A stretch of DNA of 64,000 nucleotides from Skermanella stibiiresistens SB22 (GCF_000576635.1 NZ_AVFL01000010.1:1-64000); one strand, 5' to 3'. Positions 10,884 through 20,108 are shown, counted from the first letter of the stretch. Program-made: numbers and translations. The notes: a model not told the origin generated them from the sequence alone.

Positions 10884-11540
10884 ATGGCACGCACGGCGGG
10901 CTCCAACGGAACCAGGACGCTGGAATCGATCCGGAAAGCCGGCCTGCGCCTGATCTACCGGCAGGGCTACGAGGCCATGAGCCTGCGCCAACTGGCCTCG
11001 GAGGTCGGCATCCAGGCGGGGTCGCTGTACAATCATATCTCGACCAAGCAGGACCTGCTGTTCGACCTGATCCGCGTCCACATGGAGGAGCTGATCGACC
11101 GGCTGGACAAGACGCTGGAGGGCGTCGCCGGCCCCTCGGACAAGCTGGACGCGTTCATCCGGTTCCACGTCGAGTACCACATCGCCCGCAAGCGCGAGGT
11201 CTTCATCAGCTATTCGGAGCTGCGCAGCCTGGAGCCCAAGAACTACGACGCCATCGTGGAGCTGCGCGCCCGCTACGAGCGCCGGCTGATCGCCGTGCTG
11301 GACGACGGTGTCGCGGCGGGCGTCTTCGCCACCGCCGACACCACCGTGGCCGCGTTCGGCATCCTCGCCATGCTGACGGGGGTCTGCACCTGGTTCAAGC
11401 CGGGTGGCCGGATGACCAAGGACGAGGTGATCGCGGTCTACACCGGCTTGGTGCGCGACGGCCTGGCGCGCGATGCCGACAAGCCGAAGGCTATTTCCCC
11501 GCCTCCGCCGCCGCCTGCTGGCGGAGCACCCGGCGCATGA
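10884..11540 (+). CDS. TetR-family transcriptional regulator of the liu genes (probable)
   Basis: DNA-binding repressor type protein of 218 residues. The N-terminal helix-turn-helix is clear (YRQGYEAMSLRQLASEVGIQAGSLYNHISTKQDLLFDL), and the C-terminal ligand domain resembles TetR_C regulators of acyl-CoA metabolism. It is divergent from liuA with a 254-base gap, and its promoter region holds the 17-bp motif shared with the acyl-CoA synthetase promoter, so control of leucine/isovalerate breakdown is the best guess. The proline-rich tail (PPPPPPAGG) is encoded by sequence antisense to the end of the synthetase gene, with a 50-base convergent overlap. Confidence 0.85.
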   Translation: MARTAGSNGTRTLESIRKAGLRLIYRQGYEAMSLRQLASEVGIQAGSLYNHISTKQDLLFDLIRVHMEELIDRLDKTLEGVAGPSDKLDAFIRFHVEYHIARKREVFISYSELRSLEPKNYDAIVELRARYERRLIAVLDDGVAAGVFATADTTVAAFGILAMLTGVCTWFKPGGRMTKDEVIAVYTGLVRDGLARDADKPKAISPPPPPPAGGAPGA

Positions 11541-13116
11541 TCTTGCCTGTCACCGTGGTCGGCAGTTCGGTGACGAAGGCGACCTCGCGCGGGTATTCGT
11601 GGGCGGCCAGACGCGTCTTGACGTATTCCTGGATCTCGCGGGCGAGATCGGGAGAGCCCTCCGCGTCCGGCCGCAACACGACATAGGCCTTGACCCGTTC
11701 GGTGCGGATGGGGTCCGGCACGCCGATCACGGCGGCCAGGGCCACGGCGGGATGGCCGAGCAGACATTCCTCGACCTCGGCCGGGCCGATCCGGTATCCG
11801 GCCGATGTGATCACGTCGTCGTCACGCCCGACATACCAGAAGAAGCCATCCTCATCCCGGCGGCCCAGATCCCCCGTCACCAGCCAATCGCCGATGAACT
11901 TGTCGGCCGTGGCCTCCGGCTTGTTCCAATAGCCCAGGAACATCACCGGATCGGGACGGCGCACCGCGATCGAGCCGACGGTGCCGGCGGGAACCTCGGC
12001 GCCTTGGGCGTCGATCACCGCGACCGCGTGGCCGGGAATCGCCCTGCCCATCGAGCCGGGCTTGAAACCCAGCGCCGCGGCGGCGTTGCCGACCACGAGG
12101 TTGCACTCGGTCTGGCCATAGAACTCGTTGATGGTGACGCCAAACACCGCGCGGCCCCAGTCCAGCAGTTCCGAGCCCAGCGTCTCGCCGCCGCTGGCGA
12201 CCGTCCGCAGCGACAGCCCCTCCCCCGTCACACCCGCCTGCCGCATCAGCTTGATCGCGGTCGGCGGCAGGAAGACGTTGCGAACGCGATGGCGCTTCAT
12301 CAGCTCGATCGCGGCGGCCGGGTCGAATTTGCGGAAGCGGTGGACCAGCACCGGGACGCCGTGGTGCAGCGCCGGCATCAGCACGTCGAACAAGCCGCCG
12401 ATCCAGGCCCAATCGGCCGGAGTCCAGAACAGGTCGTCGGGCTGGGGAAAGAACTCGTGGGGCAGTTCCACGCCGGGCAGGTGTCCGAGCAGGACACGGT
12501 GACCGTGCAGCGCGCCCTTCGGACTGCCGGTGGTGCCGGAGGTGTAGATGATGACGGCTGGATCGTCCGGCCCGGTATCGACCGGCGTGAAATCGCCCGA
12601 GGCCGCCGCCAACGCCTCGTGGAAGCCCAGCGTTCCCTCCGGCGCCCCATCGACGCACAGCACCAGCGTCAATTCCGGCAACTTGGCGCGGAGCGGCGCC
12701 ACCTTGGCGTAGCCCGCCCGATCGGTCACCAGCACGCGGGCGCCGCTGTCGCCCAGCCGGTATTCCAGCGCCTCGGCGCCGAACAGGGCGAAGAGCGGGA
12801 TCGTGATCAAGCCGGCCTTGAAGCCGGCGATGTGGGCAACCGCCGTTTCCGGCGACTGTGGCAACAGCACGGCCAGCCGGTCGCCGCGCGCGACGCCATG
12901 GGCGGCCAGCACGGTGGCCAGGCGGTCGGAGCGGTCCTTGAGATCGCGGAAGGTGTGGCGGCGGATGGTGCCGTCCTCCTCCTCGACGATCAGCGCCACG
13001 CGGGCGGGATCACCGGCGTGACGGTCGCAGACGTCGACGCCCATGTTGTACCGTTTCGGCACCGCCCATTGGAAGGATCGGTACAGGTCGGCGTGATCGT
13101 CGTGCCGGGTCAGCAT
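11491..13116 (-). CDS. AMP-forming acyl-CoA synthetase
   Basis: Activates a carboxylic acid through an acyl-adenylate to its CoA thioester. The 541-residue product has the P-loop motif YTSGTTGSPKGALHGH, the segment NEFYGQTECNLVVGN, and the C-terminal hinge GDLGRRDEDGFFWYVGRDDDVI with the catalytic Lys in TVTGKIMRRVLR. Its length matches medium-chain/acetate-type synthetases and is shorter than classical acetoacetyl-CoA synthetases (about 650). Start: the ATG at 13116 has GGGAGG 8-13 bases upstream. Context suggests isovalerate or acetoacetate as the substrate, because its promoter shares a motif with liuA; this is inference. It overlaps the TetR gene tail-to-tail by 50 bases. Confidence 0.88.
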   Translation of the reverse strand: MLTRHDDHADLYRSFQWAVPKRYNMGVDVCDRHAGDPARVALIVEEEDGTIRRHTFRDLKDRSDRLATVLAAHGVARGDRLAVLLPQSPETAVAHIAGFKAGLITIPLFALFGAEALEYRLGDSGARVLVTDRAGYAKVAPLRAKLPELTLVLCVDGAPEGTLGFHEALAAASGDFTPVDTGPDDPAVIIYTSGTTGSPKGALHGHRVLLGHLPGVELPHEFFPQPDDLFWTPADWAWIGGLFDVLMPALHHGVPVLVHRFRKFDPAAAIELMKRHRVRNVFLPPTAIKLMRQAGVTGEGLSLRTVASGGETLGSELLDWGRAVFGVTINEFYGQTECNLVVGNAAAALGFKPGSMGRAIPGHAVAVIDAQGAEVPAGTVGSIAVRRPDPVMFLGYWNKPEATADKFIGDWLVTGDLGRRDEDGFFWYVGRDDDVITSAGYRIGPAEVEECLLGHPAVALAAVIGVPDPIRTERVKAYVVLRPDAEGSPDLAREIQEYVKTRLAAHEYPREVAFVTELPTTVTGKIMRRVLRQQAAAEAGK

Positions 13117-13189
13117 CGGGTTTCCTCCCACCATTTTTCCCACGGTTTCCATGGGCGTATGCCTCAACCCGTTTCAGCGCCGGGTTGGA

Positions 13190-13206
13190 TACTAACATAC
13201 GTTCTT
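13190..13206. promoter_or_regulatory. Candidate TetR operator at the acyl-CoA synthetase promoter
   Basis: TACTAACATACGTTCTT, 74 bases upstream of the synthetase start, differs at two positions from the motif at 10695-10711 ahead of liuA and has the same orientation relative to its gene. Confidence 0.55.
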
Positions 13207-13251
13207 TTCCTGGATGGAGGCAACCACTCAACCCGTATCCCCACCCAGTCA

Positions 13252-13809
13252 CTAGAACTGGTAGGTGTAGCGCAGGCCGATCGCGTCGATGCCGGTGTTC
13301 GGTTCCGCCAAGTTGGCGTTGCTGGAATGCTCGAAATAGACGCCGACCCGGTTGTGCTCGTCCAAGGTGAATCCAAGCTCGACCGGGACGTGGAACAGGA
13401 CGCGGGAGCCCAGCGCCTTTCGGTCGTGTCCAGGATGATCGAGCTTGCCGTTGTGGATCGCGGCGCCAAGACCGAGATCGAAATAGACCGGGCCCGCCAT
13501 GTATTGCCAGACGAGGCCGGCGTGGGCGCGCGACGTGTCGCCCTGCAAGCTGAGGGAAACGCCGGCGTAGGGCCGGATCGTTCCGCCCAGGACATCGAGC
13601 ATTTCGTAATCGAAGACGGCGTCGAGGTTCAGGTCGACGCCGTCCTCCTTGGAACGCTTGGACCAGATCGCCGGATCGTGCATCAGCGCGCCGATCCGGA
13701 ACTGATGGACGATGCCCAACCCAGGCTCCTCGGCAGCGGCGGGCGTCGTGGTGGCGGCGAGGGTCGTGACGAACAGGGACGTGATCAGAGGACCGCTGAG
13801 GACGCGCAT
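13252..13809 (-). CDS. pagL: Lipid A 3-O-deacylase (PagL-like)
   Basis: Outer-membrane beta-barrel enzyme that removes the 3-O acyl chain from lipid A. The 185-residue precursor has a signal peptide ending near TPAAAEE. The mature part has alternating strands, the segment VYFEHSSNANLAEPNTGIDAIG with the catalytic His (161) and Ser (163) followed by Asn, and an aromatic C-terminal residue (RYTYQF) as usual for beta-barrel assembly. It stands between the synthetase and kdsA, both on the same strand but with gaps over 130 bases, so it is probably monocistronic. No PhoPQ-type control can be judged from here. Confidence 0.9.
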   Translation of the reverse strand: MRVLSGPLITSLFVTTLAATTTPAAAEEPGLGIVHQFRIGALMHDPAIWSKRSKEDGVDLNLDAVFDYEMLDVLGGTIRPYAGVSLSLQGDTSRAHAGLVWQYMAGPVYFDLGLGAAIHNGKLDHPGHDRKALGSRVLFHVPVELGFTLDEHNRVGVYFEHSSNANLAEPNTGIDAIGLRYTYQF

Positions 13810-13981
13810 GATAATCCCGCAATTGATTTAATTGCGGTGAGTATCGGCGACCGCCGTGACTTCGGCGAAGGATGATTGGAGCGCGCCCGATCGCGGAGCC
13901 CCCCGTTCCTCCGCGATCCACTATCGGTGTCGCCGCGGCGCCTCGGGGTTCTCCAATTTGGAAACGCCGTTTCTTATGGTG

Positions 13982-14833
13982 TCACCTTGCGGCCATGGTC
14001 CGGCCGACCGGGCGGCCCTTGGCGAGGCGGTCGAATTCGACCAAGTCACCCAGCACCTCCGGCATCATCGACAGCGGCACCATGTTCGGGCCGTCGCTGG
14101 GCGCCTTGTCGGGGTCTTGGTGCGTTTCCATGAACACGGCGGCGACGCCGATCGCGACGGCCGCGCGCGCCAGGACGGGCACGAACTCGCGCTGGCCGCC
14201 GGAGCTGCCGCCCAGGCCACCCGGCTGCTGGACCGAGTGGGTCGCGTCGAACACCACGGGATAGCCGGTCTCCGCCATGATCGGCAGCGACCGCATGTCC
14301 GACACAAGGGTGTTGTAGCCGAAGCTGGCGCCCCGCTCGCACAGCAGGATGTTCTCGTTGCCGGTGCTGGCGATCTTGGCCGCGACGTTTTTCATGTCCC
14401 ACGGCGCCAGGAACTGGCCCTTCTTGACGTTGATCGCGCGACCGGTGGCGCCGGCCGCCAGCAGCAGGTCGGTCTGGCGGCACAGGAAGGCCGGGATCTG
14501 GAGAATATCGACCGCTTCCGCCACCATGGCGCACTGCTCGGGCGAGTGGATGTCGGTCAGCACGGGAATGCCGTGCGTCTCCCGGACCTCGGCCAGGATC
14601 GGCAGGCTCTTCTCCAGCCCCAGCCCGCGCGCCGTCGAGACCGACGTGCGGTTGGCCTTGTCGAACGACGACTTGTAGATCAGGCCCAGCCCGAGCTTCC
14701 GCGTGATCTCGACCAGCGCGTGGGACATCTCCAGCGCGTGCGCCCTGCTTTCCAGCTGGCAGGGGCCGGCGATCAGCACGAAAGGCTTGTCGTTGGCGAA
14801 GGCGAGCGATCCCACCTGTACGGTCTTGTTCAT
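13982..14833 (-). CDS. kdsA: 3-deoxy-8-phosphooctulonate (KDO8P) synthase
   Basis: Condenses arabinose-5-phosphate with phosphoenolpyruvate in LPS inner-core synthesis. The 283-residue product starts [18 protein letters not shown] and has [60 protein letters not shown] and [13 protein letters not shown], the full family set. The ATG at 14833 is chosen because an upstream in-frame start at 14911 adds 26 residues not found in the family. Here kdsA is not beside pyrG or eno; a 208-base gap separates it from the next gene. Confidence 0.96.
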   Translation of the reverse strand: MNKTVQVGSLAFANDKPFVLIAGPCQLESRAHALEMSHALVEITRKLGLGLIYKSSFDKANRTSVSTARGLGLEKSLPILAEVRETHGIPVLTDIHSPEQCAMVAEAVDILQIPAFLCRQTDLLLAAGATGRAINVKKGQFLAPWDMKNVAAKIASTGNENILLCERGASFGYNTLVSDMRSLPIMAETGYPVVFDATHSVQQPGGLGGSSGGQREFVPVLARAAVAIGVAAVFMETHQDPDKAPSDGPNMVPLSMMPEVLGDLVEFDRLAKGRPVGRTMAAR

Positions 14834-15041
14834 CAGCAGTGTTCCCGGCGTTCTTCGATTTGGGCCACTCAACTTGGGCCGGCGGATCGGACTTATGGCC
14901 GACAGCGTCAAAGCCTAGCGGAAGCATGGTTAATCAATCTTTAACCATAATCCACCGTTGTCGGCCATCTGGTCGATCATACCCCGTCCGGGCCATTCGC
15001 GCAGGCCGTAAACGCGCCCGCCGCCTCGAAGCTCCCCGATT

Positions 15042-16214
15042 TCAGAGCGCCGCCGTCCTCGCCTTGATGGTCTCGATCCGGCCGACCATCTCGTAGTCGA
15101 CCTCGCCGGTCCGCCAGTCCTGAAGCTGCTGGACGATCCGGTGGCGGATTCCCGCGAGATTGTCCATCGTCACCCGCACCGTGGTCTCGCATTCGCCCTT
15201 GGGGATCAGCGGGATCACCCGCATGATCTCGGCGATGCGGCGGTGATCGATGTTCTGGCGGTCGGACATGGCGGTCCGCCACAGCTCGCACACGTCCAAC
15301 CAGCCATCCAGCAGCCAGGCGAGACGGTCGAGGTTCTGGCGGAGCCGGACGATGTTGATCTCCCAGCCCGCGAAGAAGGCCGGCAGCGCCTGGAGTTCGC
15401 GGTCGATCTCGGCGATCATCCGCGCCGCCATGCGCGCCGTCACGGCGGCGGTCTCGCTCGCCAGATGCCCGGTGGCCCCGATATTGGCGCTGGAGATCGA
15501 ATTCTTGAGATCGCCGAGCTGGCGCAGGGTCCGCCGGAGATATCCGGTGTCGTCCTCGTCGGGAAAGCCCAGGGGTGCCAGCGCGTCGCTCAGCTCCAGG
15601 AAGCGGGTGGCGCATTGCTCCGGCGTCTGCCCGATCAGGCGTCCGAAAACCTCCGCGACCTGGGTGATCAGGGTCTCGCCGACCTTGCCGCGCACGCGCC
15701 GCATCAGGTCGTCGGTCGTCCGGTCCAGCATGCCGGTCAGGCGGATCACCCGGCGCAGCATGGCTTCCTGGTTGGTCTTCTCCTCCCGGGCCAAGCGATC
15801 GAGCGCCGCCGCGGCGGCCGCCGCGGCTTCGGTGCCAGCCAAGCCGGTCCGGGCGACGCGGTGGGCCGCCAGCCGCATGCGGCGCGGCGTGATCGCGTCC
15901 GCCAGGCTGATCTCCGCCTGGAGCGCCCTGTCGTGCAGCGTCAGCCGCAGCACCGAGGACAGGCCGTCCCACGGGAAGACGTAGATCGAGCGGCCACCGG
16001 AGAAGCCCGTGACCAGCACTTCCAGGTGATTGGTCCTGGTGTCGCGCCGCACGCGCGAGAAGGCCAGTTCGGGTGTCGTGAAGGGCACCGTGGTGCCGCG
16101 CTCGTCGAAGGTGGACGGCGCGTAGTCGTAGGCTAGGTGTGGCGCCTGCGCGTCGCTGGCGTAGGATGCCCGGCCGGGATCGGCGGCCACTCTAGGCCCG
16201 GCGGATCTAGGCAT
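15042..16214 (-). CDS. Unrecognised protein, paralogue of 17899-19026
   Basis: A 390-residue soluble, mostly helical protein I cannot assign. It is a full-length paralogue of the product at 17899-19026. Shared blocks are ERGTTVPFTTPELA plus SR near residues 37-53, GFSGGR then YVFPW near 70-80, RLTLHD, VARTGL, a middle helical part, WLLDGW with an SDR segment, EIMR-IP, and RIVQQ then DWRTG near the C-terminus. No membrane segment or signal peptide is visible. Its start codon overlaps the upstream 470-residue gene by 8 bases, so the two are translationally coupled. An alanine-rich stretch near residues 129-139 is peculiar to this copy. Confidence 0.8.
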   Translation of the reverse strand: MPRSAGPRVAADPGRASYASDAQAPHLAYDYAPSTFDERGTTVPFTTPELAFSRVRRDTRTNHLEVLVTGFSGGRSIYVFPWDGLSSVLRLTLHDRALQAEISLADAITPRRMRLAAHRVARTGLAGTEAAAAAAAALDRLAREEKTNQEAMLRRVIRLTGMLDRTTDDLMRRVRGKVGETLITQVAEVFGRLIGQTPEQCATRFLELSDALAPLGFPDEDDTGYLRRTLRQLGDLKNSISSANIGATGHLASETAAVTARMAARMIAEIDRELQALPAFFAGWEINIVRLRQNLDRLAWLLDGWLDVCELWRTAMSDRQNIDHRRIAEIMRVIPLIPKGECETTVRVTMDNLAGIRHRIVQQLQDWRTGEVDYEMVGRIETIKARTAAL

Positions 16215-17619
16215 GGTTCGCGTTCATGGCGTGGATGATCTTCAGGAAGAACTGGGTCGGATCGGCGCTCTCGGCGAAGCCAAGCCGCACCGCGCAGTCC
16301 TCCAGCAGGCTCATGACGGTGTCCTCGTTGCTGATCGGTTCGAGCGAGCGGGCGACCTGGACCGCGACCGACAGCGCGTCCTGCTTCTCGCGCGTTCCGG
16401 CGCCGGCCCTGGACGCGGCGATCTGATCCAGCCGCCCGCCGACCACCGCGACCGTCTCCTCCGTCAGCGCCTTGAGATCGGCTGGAGCCTCCAGCACGTT
16501 CCTCAGGGCGTTGTTGACCTTGGAGATGGCCAGGATCGTCCGGGTCAGGTCCTTGATTTGGTCGGGCGTCGGCAGGGCTTGGCCTTCGGGAGAGGTGAAG
16601 GCGGTGACGCTTTCCTCCGCCGCCTTGGTGAACCGATCTCCCAGGAAGTCATGGATGCGGGTCTCGACCTTGTCGATCCGCTGGCCGATCCGCTGGTTGA
16701 GGTGCGGAGCCGCGACGCGCAGCACGCCAAGGCTTTCGATCGCGGCGCGGACTTGGTCGGCGGCGCCGTTGAGGTCATCGGGGGTCGCCAAGGGCATCGC
16801 GAATCCCGCCTTCAAGGTCTCGCCCTCCTTGTTGACCAGCGCCTCGCACAGATCGGACGCCACCGAAGGGACACCGCGGCCGCCCTTGTTCTCCGCCAGC
16901 GCCTCGATCAGCGGTCCCGTGTGGTCGGCCAGGTCCTGGTCCATCAGCAGCACCATGAAGAACAGCTTGTACCAGCTTTGGTCGCCGCCCTTGCCCAGCG
17001 AGGCCTCGCGCCCCAAGGCCATGACCGACTGGACATACTGGTCGCCGATGCCGACCAACTGCTCGGACGCCTGGATCTGGCGCCGGGCGGTCATGACGGC
17101 GTCCCGCATCTGGTACAGCGCGTGGACCTCCTGGATGACATCGGGCAGATCGGGATGCTTGGCGGCGAGGCCGGCCCGCAGCTGGCGGTCGGTGCCCAGC
17201 TTGTCGCGGATCACCTGGACCGCGCCGGCGAAGGACGCGAACAGCCGCCGGTGCTCGACCAGCGGGCAAGGCTCGTCCATCAGGTACTCGCCCGAGGCGT
17301 CGATCCCCTGGGCCGCCTCGACATCGTCCAGGTGTTCCAGCACATGCGCCCACAGGGGATTGACGCAGGCGCGTGGGATGGCGCCCGGCTGTCGAGGCCG
17401 CGGCACGTCGTTGGACAGCAGGCTTTCGAACGGCAGGCAGAACAGCCGTTCGGCCGTGAGCTTGCGGAGCGGCCGGATCTTCTTCAACCGATGACGAAGC
17501 TGTTCCTTGAAGAGGCCCCGCAACGTCTCGTCGGGCATCTTGTCGGCCAGCGCGTAGACCATCCTGATCTTGTCTTCCGACAATTCATCAAGCGCTTTTC
17601 GTTCCGGCAAATGAAGCAT
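16207..17619 (-). CDS. Unrecognised 470-residue helical protein
   Basis: No family recognised. The product is soluble, rich in helices, with Leu/Glu/Ala-rich segments throughout and no signal peptide or membrane segment. The N-terminal part (LPERKALDELSEDKIRMVYALADKMPDE) is charged and helix-prone, and a FCLPFESLLSND segment follows near residue 60. I chose the ATG at 17619, preceded by AAGGA at seven bases; upstream in-frame residues to 17739 are coded by AT-rich sequence unlike the gene. It is the first gene of a coupled pair with the paralogue gene at 15042 and is divergent from the second paralogue at 17899, so all three likely work together. Confidence 0.78.
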   Translation of the reverse strand: MLHLPERKALDELSEDKIRMVYALADKMPDETLRGLFKEQLRHRLKKIRPLRKLTAERLFCLPFESLLSNDVPRPRQPGAIPRACVNPLWAHVLEHLDDVEAAQGIDASGEYLMDEPCPLVEHRRLFASFAGAVQVIRDKLGTDRQLRAGLAAKHPDLPDVIQEVHALYQMRDAVMTARRQIQASEQLVGIGDQYVQSVMALGREASLGKGGDQSWYKLFFMVLLMDQDLADHTGPLIEALAENKGGRGVPSVASDLCEALVNKEGETLKAGFAMPLATPDDLNGAADQVRAAIESLGVLRVAAPHLNQRIGQRIDKVETRIHDFLGDRFTKAAEESVTAFTSPEGQALPTPDQIKDLTRTILAISKVNNALRNVLEAPADLKALTEETVAVVGGRLDQIAASRAGAGTREKQDALSVAVQVARSLEPISNEDTVMSLLEDCAVRLGFAESADPTQFFLKIIHAMNANHA

Positions 17620-17898
17620 GTCACATCCTTGAGCCACGACCGGCAGCCACGTCAACACCGTATCGCATGAATATAAAATATCATATACTATCGATAGGAA
17701 TAGACGACGGACCAAGCGCCATCTCATTCCATTCCTCAAGATTAACTCTTTATAGGTAGTCTTGTAACTGGACTTTACTACACACTTTGCGCCTATAACC
17801 CTTTATATAGTTTAGATATGGAGAGAAGTCGTCTAAAATAGTAGAAGTCTAAGGATGTGAGGCAATTTCGCCTTCGGGTTGCGTAATCGAGGTTGGGA
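17620..17898. promoter_or_regulatory. AT-rich divergent promoter region of the unknown cluster
   Basis: A 279-base gap, clearly poorer in GC than its surroundings, between two divergently transcribed operons of unrecognised genes. It must hold promoters for both. Several A/T tracts (for example around 17670-17690 and 17800-17845) are visible, but I see no convincing -35/-10 pair or long palindrome to report. Confidence 0.5.
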
Positions 17899-19026
17899 AT
17901 GACTGCACCCTCTGCCATCAACCAGATAGCGGATGCCATCCAGGACATGGTGCCCTCCACCTTCGAGGAGCGCGGCACCACCGTCCCCTTCACCACGCCG
18001 GAACTGGCCTATTCCCGGCTGCGCCGCGGTGCGCGCGGCAGCTTGGAAGTGCTGGTCAACGGCTTCTCGGGAGGCCGCTGCACCTATGTCTTCCCGTGGA
18101 ACAGCATCCCGCAGGTCGTTCGCCTGACCCTGCACGACAAGGCGCTCCACGCCGAGATCTCGTATTCGGACGCGACCACGCCCGACAAGATCCGGCTGGC
18201 CGCCTACCGCGTCGCCCGCACCGGCCTGGGCGGTCCCGAACTGATCGACATGGCGTCCAAGTCGATCGAGCAGGAGGCGACGGAAAAGCTGGCGACCAGC
18301 TTCTTCCTGATGCTGAGGGTGATCGAGGCGACGGGCGTCAACACCGACCGCGCGACCCTGGCGCTGATCAACGTCAACTCGCCGGAAGGCAAGGCGATGG
18401 TCCGCCAGGCGTTCCGGCGGCTGGGCGACAGCATCGGCGCCACCCCGGAGATCTGCCACCAGCGGATCGTCGAGTTGAGCGACGTGATCCAACCGATCGG
18501 CTTCGAGATCGAGGGGCAGCGCGGGCGCCTGCGCCAGCTGCTGCGCCGGCTCAACGAGTTCCGGGACGAGGTCGTGCGCGGCGAGTCGGGAGGGGCGGCC
18601 CGCACCTTGGCGGACGTCGCCCAGCTGACGCTCCGCATCGGCAATGGCATCCTGGGCGACATCGACCGCGATGTCGGTAACATCGTCCGCTACGTCACCG
18701 AATGGGACACCCGAGTCACCACCACGCGCCAAGCCATGGAGCGCCTATCATGGCTGCTCGACGGCTGGACCTATGTCTGCGACCTGTGGAACGATACCAA
18801 CTCCGACCGCTCCATTCCCAAGCGCCAGCGCCTCAACGAGATCATGCGGATCATCCCGGTGGTGCCGCGCGCCGAATCCAGCACGGGAGTCCGGGCCGAG
18901 ACCGGTGACCCGCAACGCCGCCAGACCCGCATCGTGCAGCAGAACGAGGACTGGCGCACCGGGCTGATCGATCACGAGATGTCGGCCAGGTTCGGTCGGC
19001 TCAACGCCCGCACGCCCTCCTCATGA
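17899..19026 (+). CDS. Unrecognised protein, paralogue of 15042-16214
   Basis: A 375-residue helical protein without a recognised family. It aligns end to end with the product of 15042-16214: ERGTTVPFTTPELA then YSRLRR (near 22-40), GFSGGR (near 55), FPWNSIP, RLTLHDKALHAEIS, RLAAYRVARTGLGG, WLLDGWTYVCDLW, NEIMRIIPVVPR and RIVQQNEDWRTG. The ATG at 17899 follows GAGG by six bases; a TTG two codons earlier has none at a usable distance. Its stop overlaps the next gene's ATG (ATGA), so the following membrane protein is coupled to it. Confidence 0.8.
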   Translation: MTAPSAINQIADAIQDMVPSTFEERGTTVPFTTPELAYSRLRRGARGSLEVLVNGFSGGRCTYVFPWNSIPQVVRLTLHDKALHAEISYSDATTPDKIRLAAYRVARTGLGGPELIDMASKSIEQEATEKLATSFFLMLRVIEATGVNTDRATLALINVNSPEGKAMVRQAFRRLGDSIGATPEICHQRIVELSDVIQPIGFEIEGQRGRLRQLLRRLNEFRDEVVRGESGGAARTLADVAQLTLRIGNGILGDIDRDVGNIVRYVTEWDTRVTTTRQAMERLSWLLDGWTYVCDLWNDTNSDRSIPKRQRLNEIMRIIPVVPRAESSTGVRAETGDPQRRQTRIVQQNEDWRTGLIDHEMSARFGRLNARTPSS

Positions 19027-19427
19027 GCGGCGTCATGAGCGAGGCGGCCACCAAGGCCGCCACCAAGGCCGCCGACGGCGACGGGGAATTCTACCGGGTG
19101 GTGGATGAATCCGGGGAGTTGATGGGGCAGTTCCCGTCCTCCCGGATCGCGCGCGACTTCGCGCGCCGTACGATCGAGGCCGGCAAGGCCAGGACCCTGG
19201 TGGTCGAATGGTCGAACAATGGCCGGCGCGGGGAACTGTCGATCACCCGCAAGAGCGTCCAGGCCGCCGGACAACGCGCCTTGGACGCGAAGCGGCGAAT
19301 AGGCGTGGACGCGAGAAGGCGCGCCAATCTGATCAGTGGCGTGGCGGCCGCCATGGTGCTGGTCTTCACCCTGCTGCACGTCGCCGTGACCTACGTGGAA
19401 GCTGGTGGCGGTCCCTGGTACCCCTGA
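19023..19427 (+). CDS. Unrecognised small protein with a C-terminal membrane anchor
   Basis: 134 residues. The N-terminal two thirds are charged and soluble (EFYRVVDESGELMGQF, then IARDFARRTIEAGKA), and one hydrophobic helix near residues 104-122 (LISGVAAAMVLVFTLLHVAV) is followed by a short tail ending GGGPWYP. Positive residues before the helix predict the N-terminus in the cytoplasm. It overlaps the preceding paralogue gene by 4 bases (ATGA) and probably anchors something at the membrane. A second ATG four codons in is a possible start. Confidence 0.72.
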   Translation: MSGVMSEAATKAATKAADGDGEFYRVVDESGELMGQFPSSRIARDFARRTIEAGKARTLVVEWSNNGRRGELSITRKSVQAAGQRALDAKRRIGVDARRRANLISGVAAAMVLVFTLLHVAVTYVEAGGGPWYP

Positions 19428-19476
19428 GACGGTGGCGGCGACGCCATGACCGCCGCGCCGTCCAGTGGCGGATGGA

Positions 19477-19896
19477 TCAGTCGCACCCCGCCCTGCGCGC
19501 GCCGATCTCCAAGTTGGCGTACTCGACCGCCAAGCGGTCGCGGGCTTGCTCCATCGCTTCGATGTCGTTCAGCAGCAGGGCCTCCTGACAGGCGGCGCAG
19601 AACTCGCGAACCTCGCGCGCCTCCTCCAGCACCTCGTCCAGATTGTCGGTGAATCCCGCCAGTTGCGAAACCATCCTGCTGGTGACCTCGCCGATCATGT
19701 TAGCCTGGGCCTCCAGGTCGCGGAACAGCTTGGCGGCCGTATTCTCGTAGGATGCCCCTTGGGACGTCACATGCGATGGGCTAACCCTGGTCCGGGCGGC
19801 TCGCGCCTCGGCCAAGTCGATGACACCCTTGGTGGCGCTCATCGCCTCGATCCGATCGGGGGAGTGGGTTTGGGGATTTGCCAGATTCGAAGTCAT
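19477..19896 (-). CDS. Unrecognised 139-residue protein, helical
   Basis: No family recognised. The start at 19896 is preceded by GAGAGG at a suitable distance. The centre and C-terminus look like long amphipathic helices (KLFRDLEAQANMIGEVTSRM; QEALLLNDIEAMEQARDRLA), with a CAAC pair between them and a final Cys. It converges on the membrane-anchored protein gene at 19427 with a 49-base gap, and lies between the unknown cluster and the HD-GYP operon. Confidence 0.65.
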   Translation of the reverse strand: MTSNLANPQTHSPDRIEAMSATKGVIDLAEARAARTRVSPSHVTSQGASYENTAAKLFRDLEAQANMIGEVTSRMVSQLAGFTDNLDEVLEEAREVREFCAACQEALLLNDIEAMEQARDRLAVEYANLEIGARRAGCD

Positions 19897-20108
19897 CCAT
19901 GCACCTCTCGAGTGACCATTGCACCGCTTGAACATGGTTCCTATGGTTTGCACGATCGATGCCAAGTGATCATCTGACTTTTGTTTTAGATTCCTGGCCT
20001 AATTCACGACATCTCCATAATATCGACTTCATTCCGTGTCGCAATTCGCGAATCCGTTTTCGGGGCGATCGCAATATGCGGCGCGACTTCCCCGCTCCGG
20101 CCGGCGCC

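Noticed and set aside
7738-10906. Long open frames on both strands across the liu operon (about 970 and 1027 codons)
   Set aside because: They overlap four well-identified catabolic genes, have Arg/Ala-rich unstructured products and no ribosome sites.
11473-13875. An 800-codon plus-strand frame opposite the acyl-CoA synthetase and pagL
   Set aside because: It is an antisense frame of two genes with clear family motifs; its product is low-complexity.
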